Shown piece by piece: positions 43,483-52,772 of a stretch of 64,000 nt of DNA. This DNA is from Paractinoplanes durhamensis (lineage in GTDB: Bacteria > Actinomycetota > Actinomycetes > Mycobacteriales > Micromonosporaceae): positions 1 to 64,000 of the forward strand of contig NZ_BOML01000031.1 of assembly GCF_016862175.1 (NCBI RefSeq), written 5' to 3'. Below the pieces are notes generated by a model that saw only the letters and a program-made list of their open reading frames with translations, was not told the origin of the DNA and made no database searches. Numbering within the stretch: the first letter of the stretch is position 1; each line of letters starts with the position of its first letter. The translations under genes were made by a program, and so were the position numbers.

Positions 43483-44456
43483 CCGAGCCGCACACGAGGG
43501 TCGAGCACCGTGTACAGGATGTCTACCACCAGGTTCATCACGACCAGGACGGTGGCGCCGACGATCACGCCGCCCATCAGCACCGGCAGGTCGTACTGGT
43601 TGAACGCGTTGATGATGCGGGTGCCGAGGCCGGGCAGCTGGAAGATGCGCTCGGTGAAGATCGTGTTGACCAGCTGGTAGGCGACGTCGACGCCGAAGAT
43701 GGTGATGACCGGGGTCATGGCGGCGCGCAGGCCGTGCCGGTAGACCACGCGTCGCTCCGAGATGCCCTTCGACCGGGCGGTGCGGGCGAAGTCCTGGCCG
43801 AGGGCCTCGATCATGGAGGCGCGGGAGTACCGGGTGTACTGCGCCGAGTTGGTCAGGCCGAGACAGAGCCAGGCCGCGAGCAGGCCGCCGGCCCACTGGA
43901 TCGGATTGTCGAAGAACGACACGTACTGCGACTTCGGCAGGAACGTGGCGTACAGCGCGATGACCAGGGCGACGATGAAGTACGGAACCGAGCCGATCAC
44001 CAGCGAGGTGCCGACCGTGGCCTTGTCGAGAGTCGTTCCTCGAACCCGGGCCGCGATGGTGCCGATCAGGACGCCGAAGACCAGATAGATGGTCGCGCCA
44101 CCGATGACGATCGACAGCGTGACCGGGACGGCGCGCGCCAGCAGGTCGGTGACGGGAACGCCGAGGATGTACGAGTAACCGAGGCAGGGCGCGTCGCAGT
44201 GCCGGGTGACACCGCCGGCGGTGTAGTCGCGACCGACCACGATGCCCTTGAAGTAGAGACCGATCTGCTCGACTACGGGTTGGTCGAGATTGAGGCTGTT
44301 GGTGATGTCCTTCAGCCGTTCAGGCGTGCACTTCGGGCCGCAGATCACGCCGGCCGGGTCGTGCGGCGCGGCGAAGAACAGCAGGAAACTGCACACCACC
44401 GTGACTATCACGACCGAGATCGCACTGATCACGCGTCGCAGGATGTAGAACAGCAC
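43479..44456 (-). CDS. Peptide/oligosaccharide ABC permease (DppB type)
   Basis: 325 aa with about six helices. The DppB-type start (MLFYILRRVISAISVVIVTVVCSFLLF) and permease loop (SMIEALGQDFARTARSKGI, the EAA region) are clear. It carries a long external loop after the first helix with paired Cys residues (CGPKC, CDAPC), common in actinobacterial homologues. It forms the channel with the other permease at 46346. Confidence 0.92.
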   Translation of the reverse strand: MLFYILRRVISAISVVIVTVVCSFLLFFAAPHDPAGVICGPKCTPERLKDITNSLNLDQPVVEQIGLYFKGIVVGRDYTAGGVTRHCDAPCLGYSYILGVPVTDLLARAVPVTLSIVIGGATIYLVFGVLIGTIAARVRGTTLDKATVGTSLVIGSVPYFIVALVIALYATFLPKSQYVSFFDNPIQWAGGLLAAWLCLGLTNSAQYTRYSRASMIEALGQDFARTARSKGISERRVVYRHGLRAAMTPVITIFGVDVAYQLVNTIFTERIFQLPGLGTRIINAFNQYDLPVLMGGVIVGATVLVVMNLVVDILYTVLDPRVRLG

Positions 44457-44519
44457 GGCGGCACCTCATGGTGAGAGAGATCGAGATAGGTGACTGGAGG
44501 AACGCCGGTAGGCGTGATC

Positions 44520-44551
44520 GGTGGCCCGGCCGCCGTAGCGACCGGGCCACC
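44520..44551 (-). terminator. Hairpin after family-5 binding protein
   Basis: 10-bp perfect stem GGTGGCCCGG / CCGGGCCACC with a 12-base loop, 20 bases after the binding-protein stop and before the DppB-type gene. It may cause partial termination, or protect the upstream part of the transcript, giving more binding protein than permease. Confidence 0.6.
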
Positions 44552-44570
44552 GGCCGAATCTGACCCTAGG

Positions 44571-46313
44571 TCAGCTCTTCAGGAACATGTCCGGGAAGAA
44601 CGGCATACCCACGGTCGCGTCGCCGACGGCGCCGCCGATGTTGGTGCCGGCCACGACGGCCATCTTGGTGTAGTACCACGGCAGGGCGACGTACATGCCC
44701 ATGATCTCCTGGTCGAGCTCGGCCCACTTGGCAGTCGCCTGGTCGGTGGGCAGGTTCGCGACGTCCTCGATCTTCTTGTCCAGGGCGGCGTCCTGCAGCA
44801 TGCCCCAGCTCTGGCCCTCGGCGATGCTCTTCGTCTCGAAGAGCACCGGCAGCCACGAGCTACCGGTCGGCCAGTCGGAGCACCAGCCACGCGGGGACTG
44901 ACCGATGTTGACCGGAGCGTCGTAGTCGCCGACCTTGGCACGCAGGTCGGCCGTGGCCACACCGATCGCCTTGACCTTGAAGCCGGCCTTGGTCAGCGCG
45001 TCGGCCCGGATGTTCGAGATCTGCTGCGGGATCGGCTTGGTGTTGTCGTAGTACCAGCTGAGCTCGAAGCCGATCTTGCCGGCGTCGGTGAGCAGCTTCT
45101 TGGCGCCCTCGGGGTCACCGGCACCGGTGCCGGTCATGTCCGGGAGCGGGGTGTACTTGGTGTGACCCGGAACGCCCGGGGGAAGGAAGGTGCTGGCCGG
45201 CTCGGCGGTGTAGTCGTTGTTGCCGTTGGCCTTCGACAGCGCGTCGTAGGGGTACGCCTTGGCGATCGCCTTACGGACGTTGATGTCGGTGATCTTGCGG
45301 GTGTCCATGTTCAGGATGTAGAGGCAGGGGCTCTCACCCTTGATCAGCTGGTTGGCCTTGTCGCCGGTCAGCTGCGGGATCAGCGAAGCGTCAACCTCGT
45401 CGTAGGCGAGCGAGTTGGCGTCGTCGCCGGCGCTGTTGAGCACCTTCTGCTGCAGGGTGACGAGCTCGCCGCCCCACTTGAAGCTCCACGCGTCCGCGTA
45501 CTGGTGCCGGGCCGGGTCCGTGTTGGGGTCCCAGTTCGGGTTCTTCTTCAGCGTCAGCGAGGTGCCCGGAACGTACTGGTCGAACATGTACGGGCCGGTG
45601 GACAGCGGGTGGTTCTTGTAGTCCTGCTTGGTGTCCTTGGCCTTCGGGATCGGCGTGAACGCCGGGAAGGTCAGGTAGAACGGCAGGTCGGCGAACGGCT
45701 TCGCCAGGTGGATGATCAGGGTGTCGGTGCCCTGGGTCTCCACGCCGGAGTAGGTGTCACCGTCGGCGTACGGGCCCTTGTACTTGTCGCCGTCCTTGAA
45801 GTAGGTCAGCTGGTACGCCGGGCCGTTCGGGTACACGTCGTGCGCGAAGGACCGCTTGATCGCGTACGCCAGGTCCTCGACCTTGACGTCCGTGCCGTCC
45901 TCGTACTTGAACGTGCCCGTCATCTTGAACGTCCACGTCAGCTTGTCCGCCGAGGCCGTACCGAGGTCGGTCAGGTCGGGGACGAGAACGGGCTGGCCGT
46001 TCCGGATGTCGTACTGCGTGGGCGTACGGAAGGTGAGCTTCTCGATCTCGTTCGAGTCGGTGTAGTACGTATCGGTCGGGTCCAGCGTCGACGGCGTGGT
46101 CTGGGCGACGATCTGGATCGTGCCGCCCTTCTTCGCGCCGGGGACCTCTTCGGCCGGACCCTTGGCGTTCGGGTCGGTCGCGGCCTGCTGGGCCTGAAGC
46201 TTGCCGGTGTCTGCCTTACCTGTGTCGTTCTTCGATGACGGGCTGCCACAGCCCGACAGCCCGATCGCCAGGGCGGCTGTCGCCGCCACGGCCACCTTGA
46301 AGCGCCTTGCCAT
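44571..46313 (-). CDS. Family-5 ABC substrate-binding lipoprotein
   Basis: 580 aa, the usual length for OppA/DppA-type proteins. Lipoprotein signal ends in the lipobox IGLSGC (Cys 22). Family features: DPTDTYYTDS..EIEKLTF, LTWTFKMTGTFKYEDGTDV, HPLSTGPYMF and GQSPRGWCSDWPTGSSW. Family-5 proteins bind peptides, but some bind oligosaccharides or metals. ATG follows GAGGAGAA. It is the second gene of the operon, after the DppC-type permease. Confidence 0.93.
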   Translation of the reverse strand: MARRFKVAVAATAALAIGLSGCGSPSSKNDTGKADTGKLQAQQAATDPNAKGPAEEVPGAKKGGTIQIVAQTTPSTLDPTDTYYTDSNEIEKLTFRTPTQYDIRNGQPVLVPDLTDLGTASADKLTWTFKMTGTFKYEDGTDVKVEDLAYAIKRSFAHDVYPNGPAYQLTYFKDGDKYKGPYADGDTYSGVETQGTDTLIIHLAKPFADLPFYLTFPAFTPIPKAKDTKQDYKNHPLSTGPYMFDQYVPGTSLTLKKNPNWDPNTDPARHQYADAWSFKWGGELVTLQQKVLNSAGDDANSLAYDEVDASLIPQLTGDKANQLIKGESPCLYILNMDTRKITDINVRKAIAKAYPYDALSKANGNNDYTAEPASTFLPPGVPGHTKYTPLPDMTGTGAGDPEGAKKLLTDAGKIGFELSWYYDNTKPIPQQISNIRADALTKAGFKVKAIGVATADLRAKVGDYDAPVNIGQSPRGWCSDWPTGSSWLPVLFETKSIAEGQSWGMLQDAALDKKIEDVANLPTDQATAKWAELDQEIMGMYVALPWYYTKMAVVAGTNIGGAVGDATVGMPFFPDMFLKS

Positions 46314-46345
46314 TTCTCCTCTTCCTTAACAATGCGTCGACGGGG

Positions 46346-47374
46346 TCACCGTCGGGTGCGGGGATCAAAAGCGTCTCGGATCGAGTCACCGAGCAGGCTC
46401 AGCGCCAGCACCAGGATGCTGATCGCCAGGACGGGCAGCCACAGGTAGAGCGGGTCGGCCCGGTAGTACGTCGTGGCGTTGCTGATCGTGAGCCCCCACG
46501 ACGGGGTCGGCTCGACCAGACCCACGCCGAGGAAGGTCAGACCCGCCTCGGCGACGATGTAGGTCGGCAGAGCCAGCGAGGTGGCGATGATGATCGGCGC
46601 CACCAGGTTCGGCAGCAGTTCCTTGAACAGAACTTTGCGGGTGGGCACACCCAGCACCTTGGCGGCGGCGATGAACTCGCGCTCACGCAGCGACAGGACC
46701 TCACCGCGGATGAGGCGGGCCAGGCTCGCCCAGCCGAAGAACGAGAGCACCAGGATCAGCGCGAGGAAGCGGGACCGGGTGACCTGGCTGACGTCCGCCT
46801 CGGTCGGGTTGTCGCCCATGATGCTCAGGATCACGGCCGGCGCGGCGATCGCGAAGAGAAGGTAGGGCAGGCTCAGGACGAAGTCGACGACCCAGGAGAT
46901 GACCCGGTCGATCCAGCCGCCGAGGAAGCCGGACAGCAGGCCCATGCACACGCCGACGACGGCGGTGATCGCGGTGACCGTGATGGCCACGATCAGCGAC
47001 GGGCGGGCGCCGTAGACGAAGCGGGCGAACAGGTCGCGGCCGAGTCGCGGCTCGATGCCGAACCAGTGCTCACTGGTGAACGAGATGGTCGGAAAACCGT
47101 ACTCGTCGATCAGGTCCTGGTGCAGCGTCGTCGTGTCCTGGCCCTCGAGCTTCGCGAGAAGCGGGGCGAACACGGCGATCAGGATGAAGAAGATGAAAAT
47201 CCCCAGACAGACCATCGCCAGCCGGTCCTTGCGCAAACGCGCCAGGGCGATCTGGGTCGGCGACTTGTGCCGGGTCTCGACCTTCTTGGGTTCCCCTGTC
47301 GGAGCCGTCATCGCGTCGATCGACGCGCCCTTGGGCTCCACCGCGGCCTCTTCGATCAGTGGTTCCACGGTCAA
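46346..47374 (-). CDS. Peptide/oligosaccharide ABC permease (DppC type)
   Basis: 342 aa with about six helices after a 45-residue cytoplasmic N-terminus. Conserved DppC pieces: HWFGIEPRLGRDLFARFVYGARPSL and the EAA loop LREREFIAAAKVLGVP. It is the first gene of the operon. GTG 47374 has a near-full Shine-Dalgarno (GGAGGTGATT), so it is strongly translated. The order C, binding protein, B, D, F, CBM differs from the usual A-B-C-D-F. Confidence 0.92.
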   Translation of the reverse strand: MTVEPLIEEAAVEPKGASIDAMTAPTGEPKKVETRHKSPTQIALARLRKDRLAMVCLGIFIFFILIAVFAPLLAKLEGQDTTTLHQDLIDEYGFPTISFTSEHWFGIEPRLGRDLFARFVYGARPSLIVAITVTAITAVVGVCMGLLSGFLGGWIDRVISWVVDFVLSLPYLLFAIAAPAVILSIMGDNPTEADVSQVTRSRFLALILVLSFFGWASLARLIRGEVLSLREREFIAAAKVLGVPTRKVLFKELLPNLVAPIIIATSLALPTYIVAEAGLTFLGVGLVEPTPSWGLTISNATTYYRADPLYLWLPVLAISILVLALSLLGDSIRDAFDPRTRR

Positions 47375-47960
47375 TCACCTCCATCGAACGACACACCCTC
47401 ACATGCGCCGTGCGCGAGAGGTATTCGGATGCTGCGGTTGGGAAGGTAGCCCGGAAATCGTCCGTAGGAAATGAGTTGACGCATCGAATGAATAACAGCC
47501 AGCTGAAAGCGGCATGTTGTCCACGTCACACCAAGGGACCGCCCACCGGGGCACGTACCGCCACTCGACCGAACAAATCAGGCGTTTCGACGATCTGGAG
47601 TGTCTTTTTTGTCGGATATCACAAGTCAAAGGGCAATCGTACTGTTGCGCAAAGTCATCGAAGTCACGCCCCGTACCGCAATGGGCCGCTGTTTCATGAG
47701 AGTTTCGCCGACATGTCGATCTTGGCAGACGGTGCCCGTCTGATCTCCTGCTGTGAGCGCTCCCACAAGGAAGATCTCCGGTTGATCAGGGCCGAAGGAC
47801 CCAGATCCACGGCCCGTACGGCCCTGGAAACACGGTTCTTCCATAGCGCGCGGGTCATAACACCGGCGTGCGAAAGAGCCATCCGGAAGCCCACCGGCCA
47901 TTCCCATTACGAATCGGGCGCCATTCTCGGCCATTTTGCGGACTTCGACGGGCGTCATCC
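47375..47960. other. 586-base gap without a convincing gene
   Basis: Frames on both strands are short, lack ribosome sites and have unnatural composition; base composition is less GC-rich than the neighbours. It must hold the promoter of the transporter operon and contains one AGCGCT operator (47752). It may be a long 5' leader or the remains of a lost gene. Confidence 0.55.
47752..47767. promoter_or_regulatory. CebR-like AGCGCT operator
   Basis: TGTGAGCGCTCCCACA; on the minus strand TGGGAGCGCTCACA differs from the published CebR box TGGGAGCGCTCCCA at one position. It lies 378 bases before the DppC-type gene and near no other start on the correct strand. Confidence 0.6.
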
Positions 47961-48875
47961 CTACGTTACGAAGTCGACGGGCGCCAGATCGGTGATGATC
48001 GCTTCGGCCCGCTCCAGGGCCGCCGCCGGGTCGGCGTCCGCCCCGGCGATCAGCGGATCCCAGTTCAGGTCGTAGAACAACTCGGTCACCCCGGCCCGGG
48101 CGTAGAGCGAGGCCCCGGCCCGGATCTGATCAGGGTCGCCGGACAGCGGCAGCGCATCGTCCCGGGCGCCGGCCCGCACCACGCCGCGCACCACGATGCG
48201 CATCTCGTCCGGGTCCCGGCCGGACTCCTCGGCCGAGCGGCGCACCACCTGCACGCCGCGCTCGATGTCCGCGAGCCGCGCCCGGCTGCTGCTCACCCAC
48301 CCGGCGGCGATCCGGCCGGCCCGGCGCAGAGCCGGCTCCGCGGTGCCGCCCAGCAGGACCGGCGGACCGCCCGCCTGCACCGGCGGCGGCGCCGACCGGC
48401 TCGGCGGAACGGTGTAGAACTCGCCCTCGAAGGACGCCACCGGGTCGTTCCACAGCGTGCGCAGGGCGGCCAGGTACTCCTCGGTGCGCCGGCCACGCGG
48501 GTTCGGGTCCGACCCGGTCGCCACGAACTCCGGTTCCGACCAGCCGGTGCCCAGCCCCAGGTCGTGCCGCCCGCCGGAGACCACGTCCAGGCTGGCCGCC
48601 TGCTTGGCGAGATAGGCCGGCGACACGTACGGCAGGTTGATCACCGCGACGCCGAGCCGGATCCGGGAGGTGCAGGCAGCCGTGTAGCTCAGCGCGACCA
48701 TCGGGTCGAGCACACTGCGGTAGACCGGCGCCATCTCCTGGTCGACGCCGACCAGCAGCCGCTGGAACGACCACAGGCCGTAGTAGCCGAGCTCCTCGGC
48801 AAGCTTGGCGAATCGGGCCAGCGACGCGGGCGTGGCCCACGCCCCCGAAACCGGCAAACCCAGGCTGATCCGCAT
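47961..48875 (-). CDS. LLM-class F420-dependent oxidoreductase
   Basis: 304 aa, luciferase-like monooxygenase fold: ISLGLPVSGAWATPASLARFAKLAEELGYYGLW start, RLGVAVINLPYVSPAYLAKQAASLDVVSGGR, and GLGTGWSEPEF. In actinobacteria such proteins mostly use F420. The substrate is unknown. It lies just downstream of the Hsp70-like gene in the same direction (10 bases between stop and start), so the two may be co-transcribed. Confidence 0.88.
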   Translation of the reverse strand: MRISLGLPVSGAWATPASLARFAKLAEELGYYGLWSFQRLLVGVDQEMAPVYRSVLDPMVALSYTAACTSRIRLGVAVINLPYVSPAYLAKQAASLDVVSGGRHDLGLGTGWSEPEFVATGSDPNPRGRRTEEYLAALRTLWNDPVASFEGEFYTVPPSRSAPPPVQAGGPPVLLGGTAEPALRRAGRIAAGWVSSSRARLADIERGVQVVRRSAEESGRDPDEMRIVVRGVVRAGARDDALPLSGDPDQIRAGASLYARAGVTELFYDLNWDPLIAGADADPAAALERAEAIITDLAPVDFVT

Positions 48876-48885
48876 GGTTCAAACG

Positions 48886-50355
48886 TTAGTCTGACGTTTC
48901 GGTGGGCTGGTCGGGAGCCCCCCGTCCGGACCGGTCGTACTCGGTGGCGAGCCGCCGGCCGAGCTCGGTCAGCCGGGAGTCGGGGTCGGCCGCCTGGATG
49001 GCGGCCACGAACGCCAGATAGGCGGCGCGGAGCGGACCGCGCCCGCGGCCGCCGGCCGGCGTGGTGGTCAGCAGGCTGCGGCTGGCGTCGGCGACCGCGC
49101 GGAAGTCGGCCGGGGTCTCGGCCGGGACGCCGGGCAGCAGGTCGGGCGGCTGGAGACCGATGGTCTCGGCGGCCGGCGACGGGTCCGCCATCTCGGCGCG
49201 TAATCGCAGGTTGGCGCCGAGCAGGCCGGGCCGGGAGCCCTCGAAGATCATCGCCGGTTCGAACTCGCGGGCGATCAGCCCGGCGCCGCGCGCGTTCAGC
49301 TCGGCCGGGTCGACGTCGGCCCGCACCGCCTCGGCGTCGAGCCCGAAGTAGTCGGCCAGGCGGGCCCGGATCGACGGGATCCGGGTCGAGCCGCCGGACA
49401 GGATCACCTGGTCGACGGCGCGGCGCGGCAGGCCGTGCTCGAGCTCGGCCGCGGCCAGCGCGGCGGCCACGTGGCCCAGCGACTTGGTCACGTCCGGCTC
49501 GATCATCGCCTCGAAGGCACGCCGGGACAGCGGCACGCTGACGCTGACCGTCGCGGTGAGCAGCGGCAGGTCCAGCACGGTGGTCTCGGCCGTGGACAGC
49601 TCCCGCTTGCGGCGCTCGGCCTCCCACCGGATCCGCCGCCGCACGTGCTCATCCCGGCTCAGGTCGACGTGGTGCCGCTCGCGGATCTGGCGCAGGGTGT
49701 ACCCGACGATGTGCTCGTCGAAGTCGTCGCCGCCCAGCTGCGGGTCGCCGGCCGCGCCCAGCACGGCCACCCCGTCCGGCCCGATCCGCACGATGGCCGT
49801 GTCGAACGTGCCGCCGCCGAGGTCGTAGATCGCGTAGGTCCGATCCTGATCGCCGACGCCGAGCGCCGCCGCGGCCGCCACCGGGTCGTCGAGCAGCAGG
49901 CGCAGGTTGAGCTGGGCGAGCCCGGCCGCCTCCCGGATCGCGCGGCGCTGCGGCTCGCCGGCCGAACCGGAGACGGTGATCACCGCGTCGTGCACCGCGC
50001 CGCCGAGGAACGCCTCGGCCTGCCGTTTCAGCTCGATCAGCAGGAAGGCGCAGATCTCCGGCGGCCGGTAGTGCCGGCCGCGCAGCCGGAGTCGCTCCTC
50101 GGTGCCGAGGTCGCGCTTGATCCGGTCGATCTGCGGCAGGGCGTCACTCGCCGACGGGCGGCCGACCACGATCTGGCCGGCCTGATTCTGCCCGACCACG
50201 GCCGGGAGGGTGGATCCGCCGTCCGGGCCGGGGATGACGATCGGCTCGGCGCCATTCCAGACCGCCATGGTGCACGAAGTGGTGCCGAGGTCGATCCCGA
50301 CAACCGGATGGAAAGAGGTGTGCTCGGTCAAGGCCGCCCCCTTTGACCAGGTCAC
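48886..50355 (-). CDS. Hsp70-like (DnaK-type) ATPase
   Basis: 489 aa. The actin-like ATPase domain has phosphate-1 GIDLGTTSCTMAVW, phosphate-2 YDLGGGTFDTAIV and adenosine motif ILSGGSTRIPSIRARL. The C-terminal 110 residues are too short for the normal DnaK peptide-binding domain, so this is a specialised Hsp70 relative with an unknown client. GTG 50355 has no clear ribosome site; a TTG at 50331 (AAAGGGGG ahead) is a strong alternative start. It lies upstream of the LLM gene, with a TPR protein gene further upstream. Confidence 0.88.
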   Translation of the reverse strand: MTWSKGAALTEHTSFHPVVGIDLGTTSCTMAVWNGAEPIVIPGPDGGSTLPAVVGQNQAGQIVVGRPSASDALPQIDRIKRDLGTEERLRLRGRHYRPPEICAFLLIELKRQAEAFLGGAVHDAVITVSGSAGEPQRRAIREAAGLAQLNLRLLLDDPVAAAAALGVGDQDRTYAIYDLGGGTFDTAIVRIGPDGVAVLGAAGDPQLGGDDFDEHIVGYTLRQIRERHHVDLSRDEHVRRRIRWEAERRKRELSTAETTVLDLPLLTATVSVSVPLSRRAFEAMIEPDVTKSLGHVAAALAAAELEHGLPRRAVDQVILSGGSTRIPSIRARLADYFGLDAEAVRADVDPAELNARGAGLIAREFEPAMIFEGSRPGLLGANLRLRAEMADPSPAAETIGLQPPDLLPGVPAETPADFRAVADASRSLLTTTPAGGRGRGPLRAAYLAFVAAIQAADPDSRLTELGRRLATEYDRSGRGAPDQPTETSD

Positions 50356-50438
50356 TGTCGGTTAAGTTACAACCACGCTGGACAGATCACGGTCGATCCG
50401 TCGGCAATCCGACGAAGTCTCGACAGCGGCGTTCCCGA

Positions 50439-51158
50439 TTAGGCGCCCGGTAGTTCAGCCTCGTGCAGTGCCCGCTCCGCCCAGCCGATCCGCTGCTCGC
50501 TCAGGCCGGCCGCGCGGGCCTGGCGGACCGCCTCGTGCAGCAGGCGCATCGCCTCGGCGCGGTTGCCCGCGGCCAGCTCGGCCTCGCCCAGCGCGAGGGT
50601 GCCGGTCGCGACCCGGCGCGGATCGCCGTAGCGCTCCCGCAGCACCTGCGACATGCGCAGATGCCGCAGCCCCTGCTCCGGGTCGCCGGCCACGTAGACG
50701 TGGAAGAACCCGATGTGCCGGTGCACCTCGGAGCGCACCATCTCGTCGGCATACCGCTCGGCCAGGGTGAGCGCCTCGCGGTAGAACGGCATCGCGGTGG
50801 CCCAGTCACCGCGCAGCACCTGATGCACCAGCCCCAGCCCGAACAGCGACTCGGCCGCACCGGCCGGGTCGTCGGTCTCCCGCTGGATGGCCAGGGCGTC
50901 CTGGAACAGCCGCTCCTCGGCCGCCCAGTCGGCCCGGCTCAGGTCCTCGCCGATCGCCGCGAAGTGCAGCAGCATGCCGAGCCTGGTCAGCGCGGCCGCC
51001 TCGGTGATCCGGTCGCGGGCCAGCCGGGCCCGGTCGCACGCCGCCTCCAGCAGTTGCCGCGCCGGCAGGTGGTCACCGGTGCGGAACGCCGCCTCCAGCA
51101 TCGCCTCGTTGCCCGCGGCGAGCAGCGCCCCGGCGGTCGGCTCGCTCCCCATGGACAT
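50439..51158 (-). CDS. TPR-repeat protein
   Basis: 239 aa, soluble, all-helical. Repeated 34-residue-like units with conserved Ala/Gly/Tyr positions (AAESLFGLGLVHQVLRGDWATAMPFYREAL, GTLALGEAELAAGNRAEAMRLLHEAV) indicate TPR-type protein-protein contacts, as in the helical part of LAL regulators. It may partner the Hsp70-like protein, whose gene starts 84 bases downstream. No catalytic motif. Confidence 0.75.
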   Translation of the reverse strand: MSMGSEPTAGALLAAGNEAMLEAAFRTGDHLPARQLLEAACDRARLARDRITEAAALTRLGMLLHFAAIGEDLSRADWAAEERLFQDALAIQRETDDPAGAAESLFGLGLVHQVLRGDWATAMPFYREALTLAERYADEMVRSEVHRHIGFFHVYVAGDPEQGLRHLRMSQVLRERYGDPRRVATGTLALGEAELAAGNRAEAMRLLHEAVRQARAAGLSEQRIGWAERALHEAELPGA

Positions 51159-51173
51159 TGACGTTACTGACTT

Positions 51174-51881
51174 TCACCACGGCACGGTGCGCCCGTCCCA
51201 GGAGAAGAATCCACCGGTGGGACCGTCGTCGCCGAGCAGCGCCAGCCGGACCGCACCGGCGGCCGCCTCGGCCGGGTCGCCGTCGGCCTGCTGGGCGCGC
51301 TCGTTGAGGTCGGTGCGGCGCAGGCCCGGGGCGAGCGCGTTGACCCGGAAGCCGGGCAGGGCCTGGGCGTAGAACAGGGTGATCGCGTTGAGGGCGGTCT
51401 TCGACGAGCGGTAGGCGGCGCCGGAGCCGCCGGTGGCCGCGAACGCCTCGGCCGCGCTCTGCGTCATCGAGCCGGTGCCACTGGAGATGTTGACGATCCG
51501 CGGGCAGGCCGAGCGGCGCAGCGCCGGCAGGAACGCGTTGGTCACCGCGAGGACACCGAAGACGTTGGTCTCGTAGGTGCGCCGGAAGTCGTCGACGGCG
51601 GCCTCGGCCGGGTTGGCGCCACCGACCAGGATGCCGGCGTTGTTGACGAGAACGTCCAGCTCACCGACCTCCTTGGCGGCCGCCGCGACGCTCGCCGGAT
51701 CGGTCACGTCGAGCTGCACGAAGCGGACATCGCCCGGAATGCCGGCGACGGCCTCGGCGCCGCGCTGCGGGTCGCGGGCCGACGCGTACACCCGAAATCC
51801 CTCCTCGGCCAGAAGCCGCGCGATCTGCTTGCCGATTCCCTTGTTGGCGCCCGTCACCAGGGCCGTGGAAGTGTTGGTCAT
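51174..51881 (-). CDS. Short-chain dehydrogenase/reductase
   Basis: 235 aa classical SDR. Cofactor motif TGANKGIG, NNAG in VNNAGI, catalytic Tyr-x-x-x-Lys in AYRSSKTALN, and Ser in the ISSGTGS strand. NADP preference is suggested by the basic residue after the Gly motif. It is divergent from the XRE regulator at 51945, with a 63-base gap, so the regulator probably controls it. ATG 51881 is the natural family start. Confidence 0.92.
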   Translation of the reverse strand: MTNTSTALVTGANKGIGKQIARLLAEEGFRVYASARDPQRGAEAVAGIPGDVRFVQLDVTDPASVAAAAKEVGELDVLVNNAGILVGGANPAEAAVDDFRRTYETNVFGVLAVTNAFLPALRRSACPRIVNISSGTGSMTQSAAEAFAATGGSGAAYRSSKTALNAITLFYAQALPGFRVNALAPGLRRTDLNERAQQADGDPAEAAAGAVRLALLGDDGPTGGFFSWDGRTVPW

Positions 51882-51944
51882 GGGTTCGACGATTCCGCGG
51901 CGGCGGAGTCGCTGCCAGGGACAACCGATACCAGGGAGGCCGCG

Positions 51945-52772
51945 GTGGCGCGAGCGGAGTTGGCGCGGTTCCTGCGGAACCGGCGGGAACGGCTGCGGCC
52001 GGCCGACGCCGGACCGCGGCGCACGCCCGGACTTCGGCGCGAGGAGGTCGCCGCCCTCGCGCACATGTCGGTGGACTATTACGTACGCCTGGAGCAGGCG
52101 CGCGGGCCGCACCCGTCGGCCCGGATCCTGGACGGGCTCAGCCACGCCCTCGGCCTCGACCCGGCCGAGCGCCGCCACCTGTTCCACCTGGCCGGCGCCG
52201 TCCCGACCGCGCCACCCGGCCCGTCGCAACGGGTGCGCCCGCACGTCGCCGCCCTGCTCGGCCGCTTGCCGGACACCGCGGCCGTGGTCACCGCCGCCAA
52301 CTACGACGTGATCGCCTGGAGTCCGCTGGCCGGCGCCCTGCTCGGCGGCCTCGGCACGCAGCCCAACCTGGCCCGGCGGCGGTTCCTCGGCGGGCCCGGC
52401 CATCGGAGCTCGGGGGCCGAGGAGTTCGGGGCGGTCGCGGTGGCCCGGCTGCGGGCGGCCGCCGTCCGCTACCCGCGCGACGCCGCCCTCGCCGCCCTGC
52501 TGGGCGAGCTGCGGGCCGGCAGCGAAGAGTTCGTGGCGCTGTGGGACACCAACCCGGTGCGCTCCCCCGGCCACCGCCGCAAGACCGTCGACCATCCGCT
52601 TCTCGGGGCGCTCGCCGTCAATTGCGACGTGCTGTCCGTTCCCGACGACGATCAGGAGGTCGTCTTCGTGACCGCCGACGCCGGCAGCCCGGCCGCGCGG
52701 GGGCTGCGCGAGCTGCAGGCTAACCTCGACAATCGTGCGGAAGATCTACGTGATCGGGATCGGTGCCGGTGA
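51945..52772 (+). CDS. XRE regulator with MmyB-like domain
   Basis: 275 aa. N-terminal helix-turn-helix of the form LARFLRNRRERLRP, TPGLRREEVAALAHMSVDYYVRLEQARG, and a C-terminal MmyB-type ligand domain (VVTAANYDVIAWSPLAGALLGG, FVALWDTNPVRSPGHRRKTVDHPLLG). These regulators often control a divergent SDR gene, as here. GTG 51945 follows AGGGAGG at 5 bases. The 3' end overlaps cobF by 38 bases. Confidence 0.9.
   Translation: MARAELARFLRNRRERLRPADAGPRRTPGLRREEVAALAHMSVDYYVRLEQARGPHPSARILDGLSHALGLDPAERRHLFHLAGAVPTAPPGPSQRVRPHVAALLGRLPDTAAVVTAANYDVIAWSPLAGALLGGLGTQPNLARRRFLGGPGHRSSGAEEFGAVAVARLRAAAVRYPRDAALAALLGELRAGSEEFVALWDTNPVRSPGHRRKTVDHPLLGALAVNCDVLSVPDDDQEVVFVTADAGSPAARGLRELQANLDNRAEDLRDRDRCR

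Noticed and set aside
41277..46313. Firm naming of the transporter as a dipeptide importer (dppA-F)
   Set aside because: Family-5 transporters vary in substrate, and the CBM gene and operator point to sugars, so I gave type names only.
47359..48075. 238-codon plus-strand frame in the transporter-LLM gap
   Set aside because: Starts inside the permease gene and ends inside the LLM gene, no ribosome site, unnatural residue mix.
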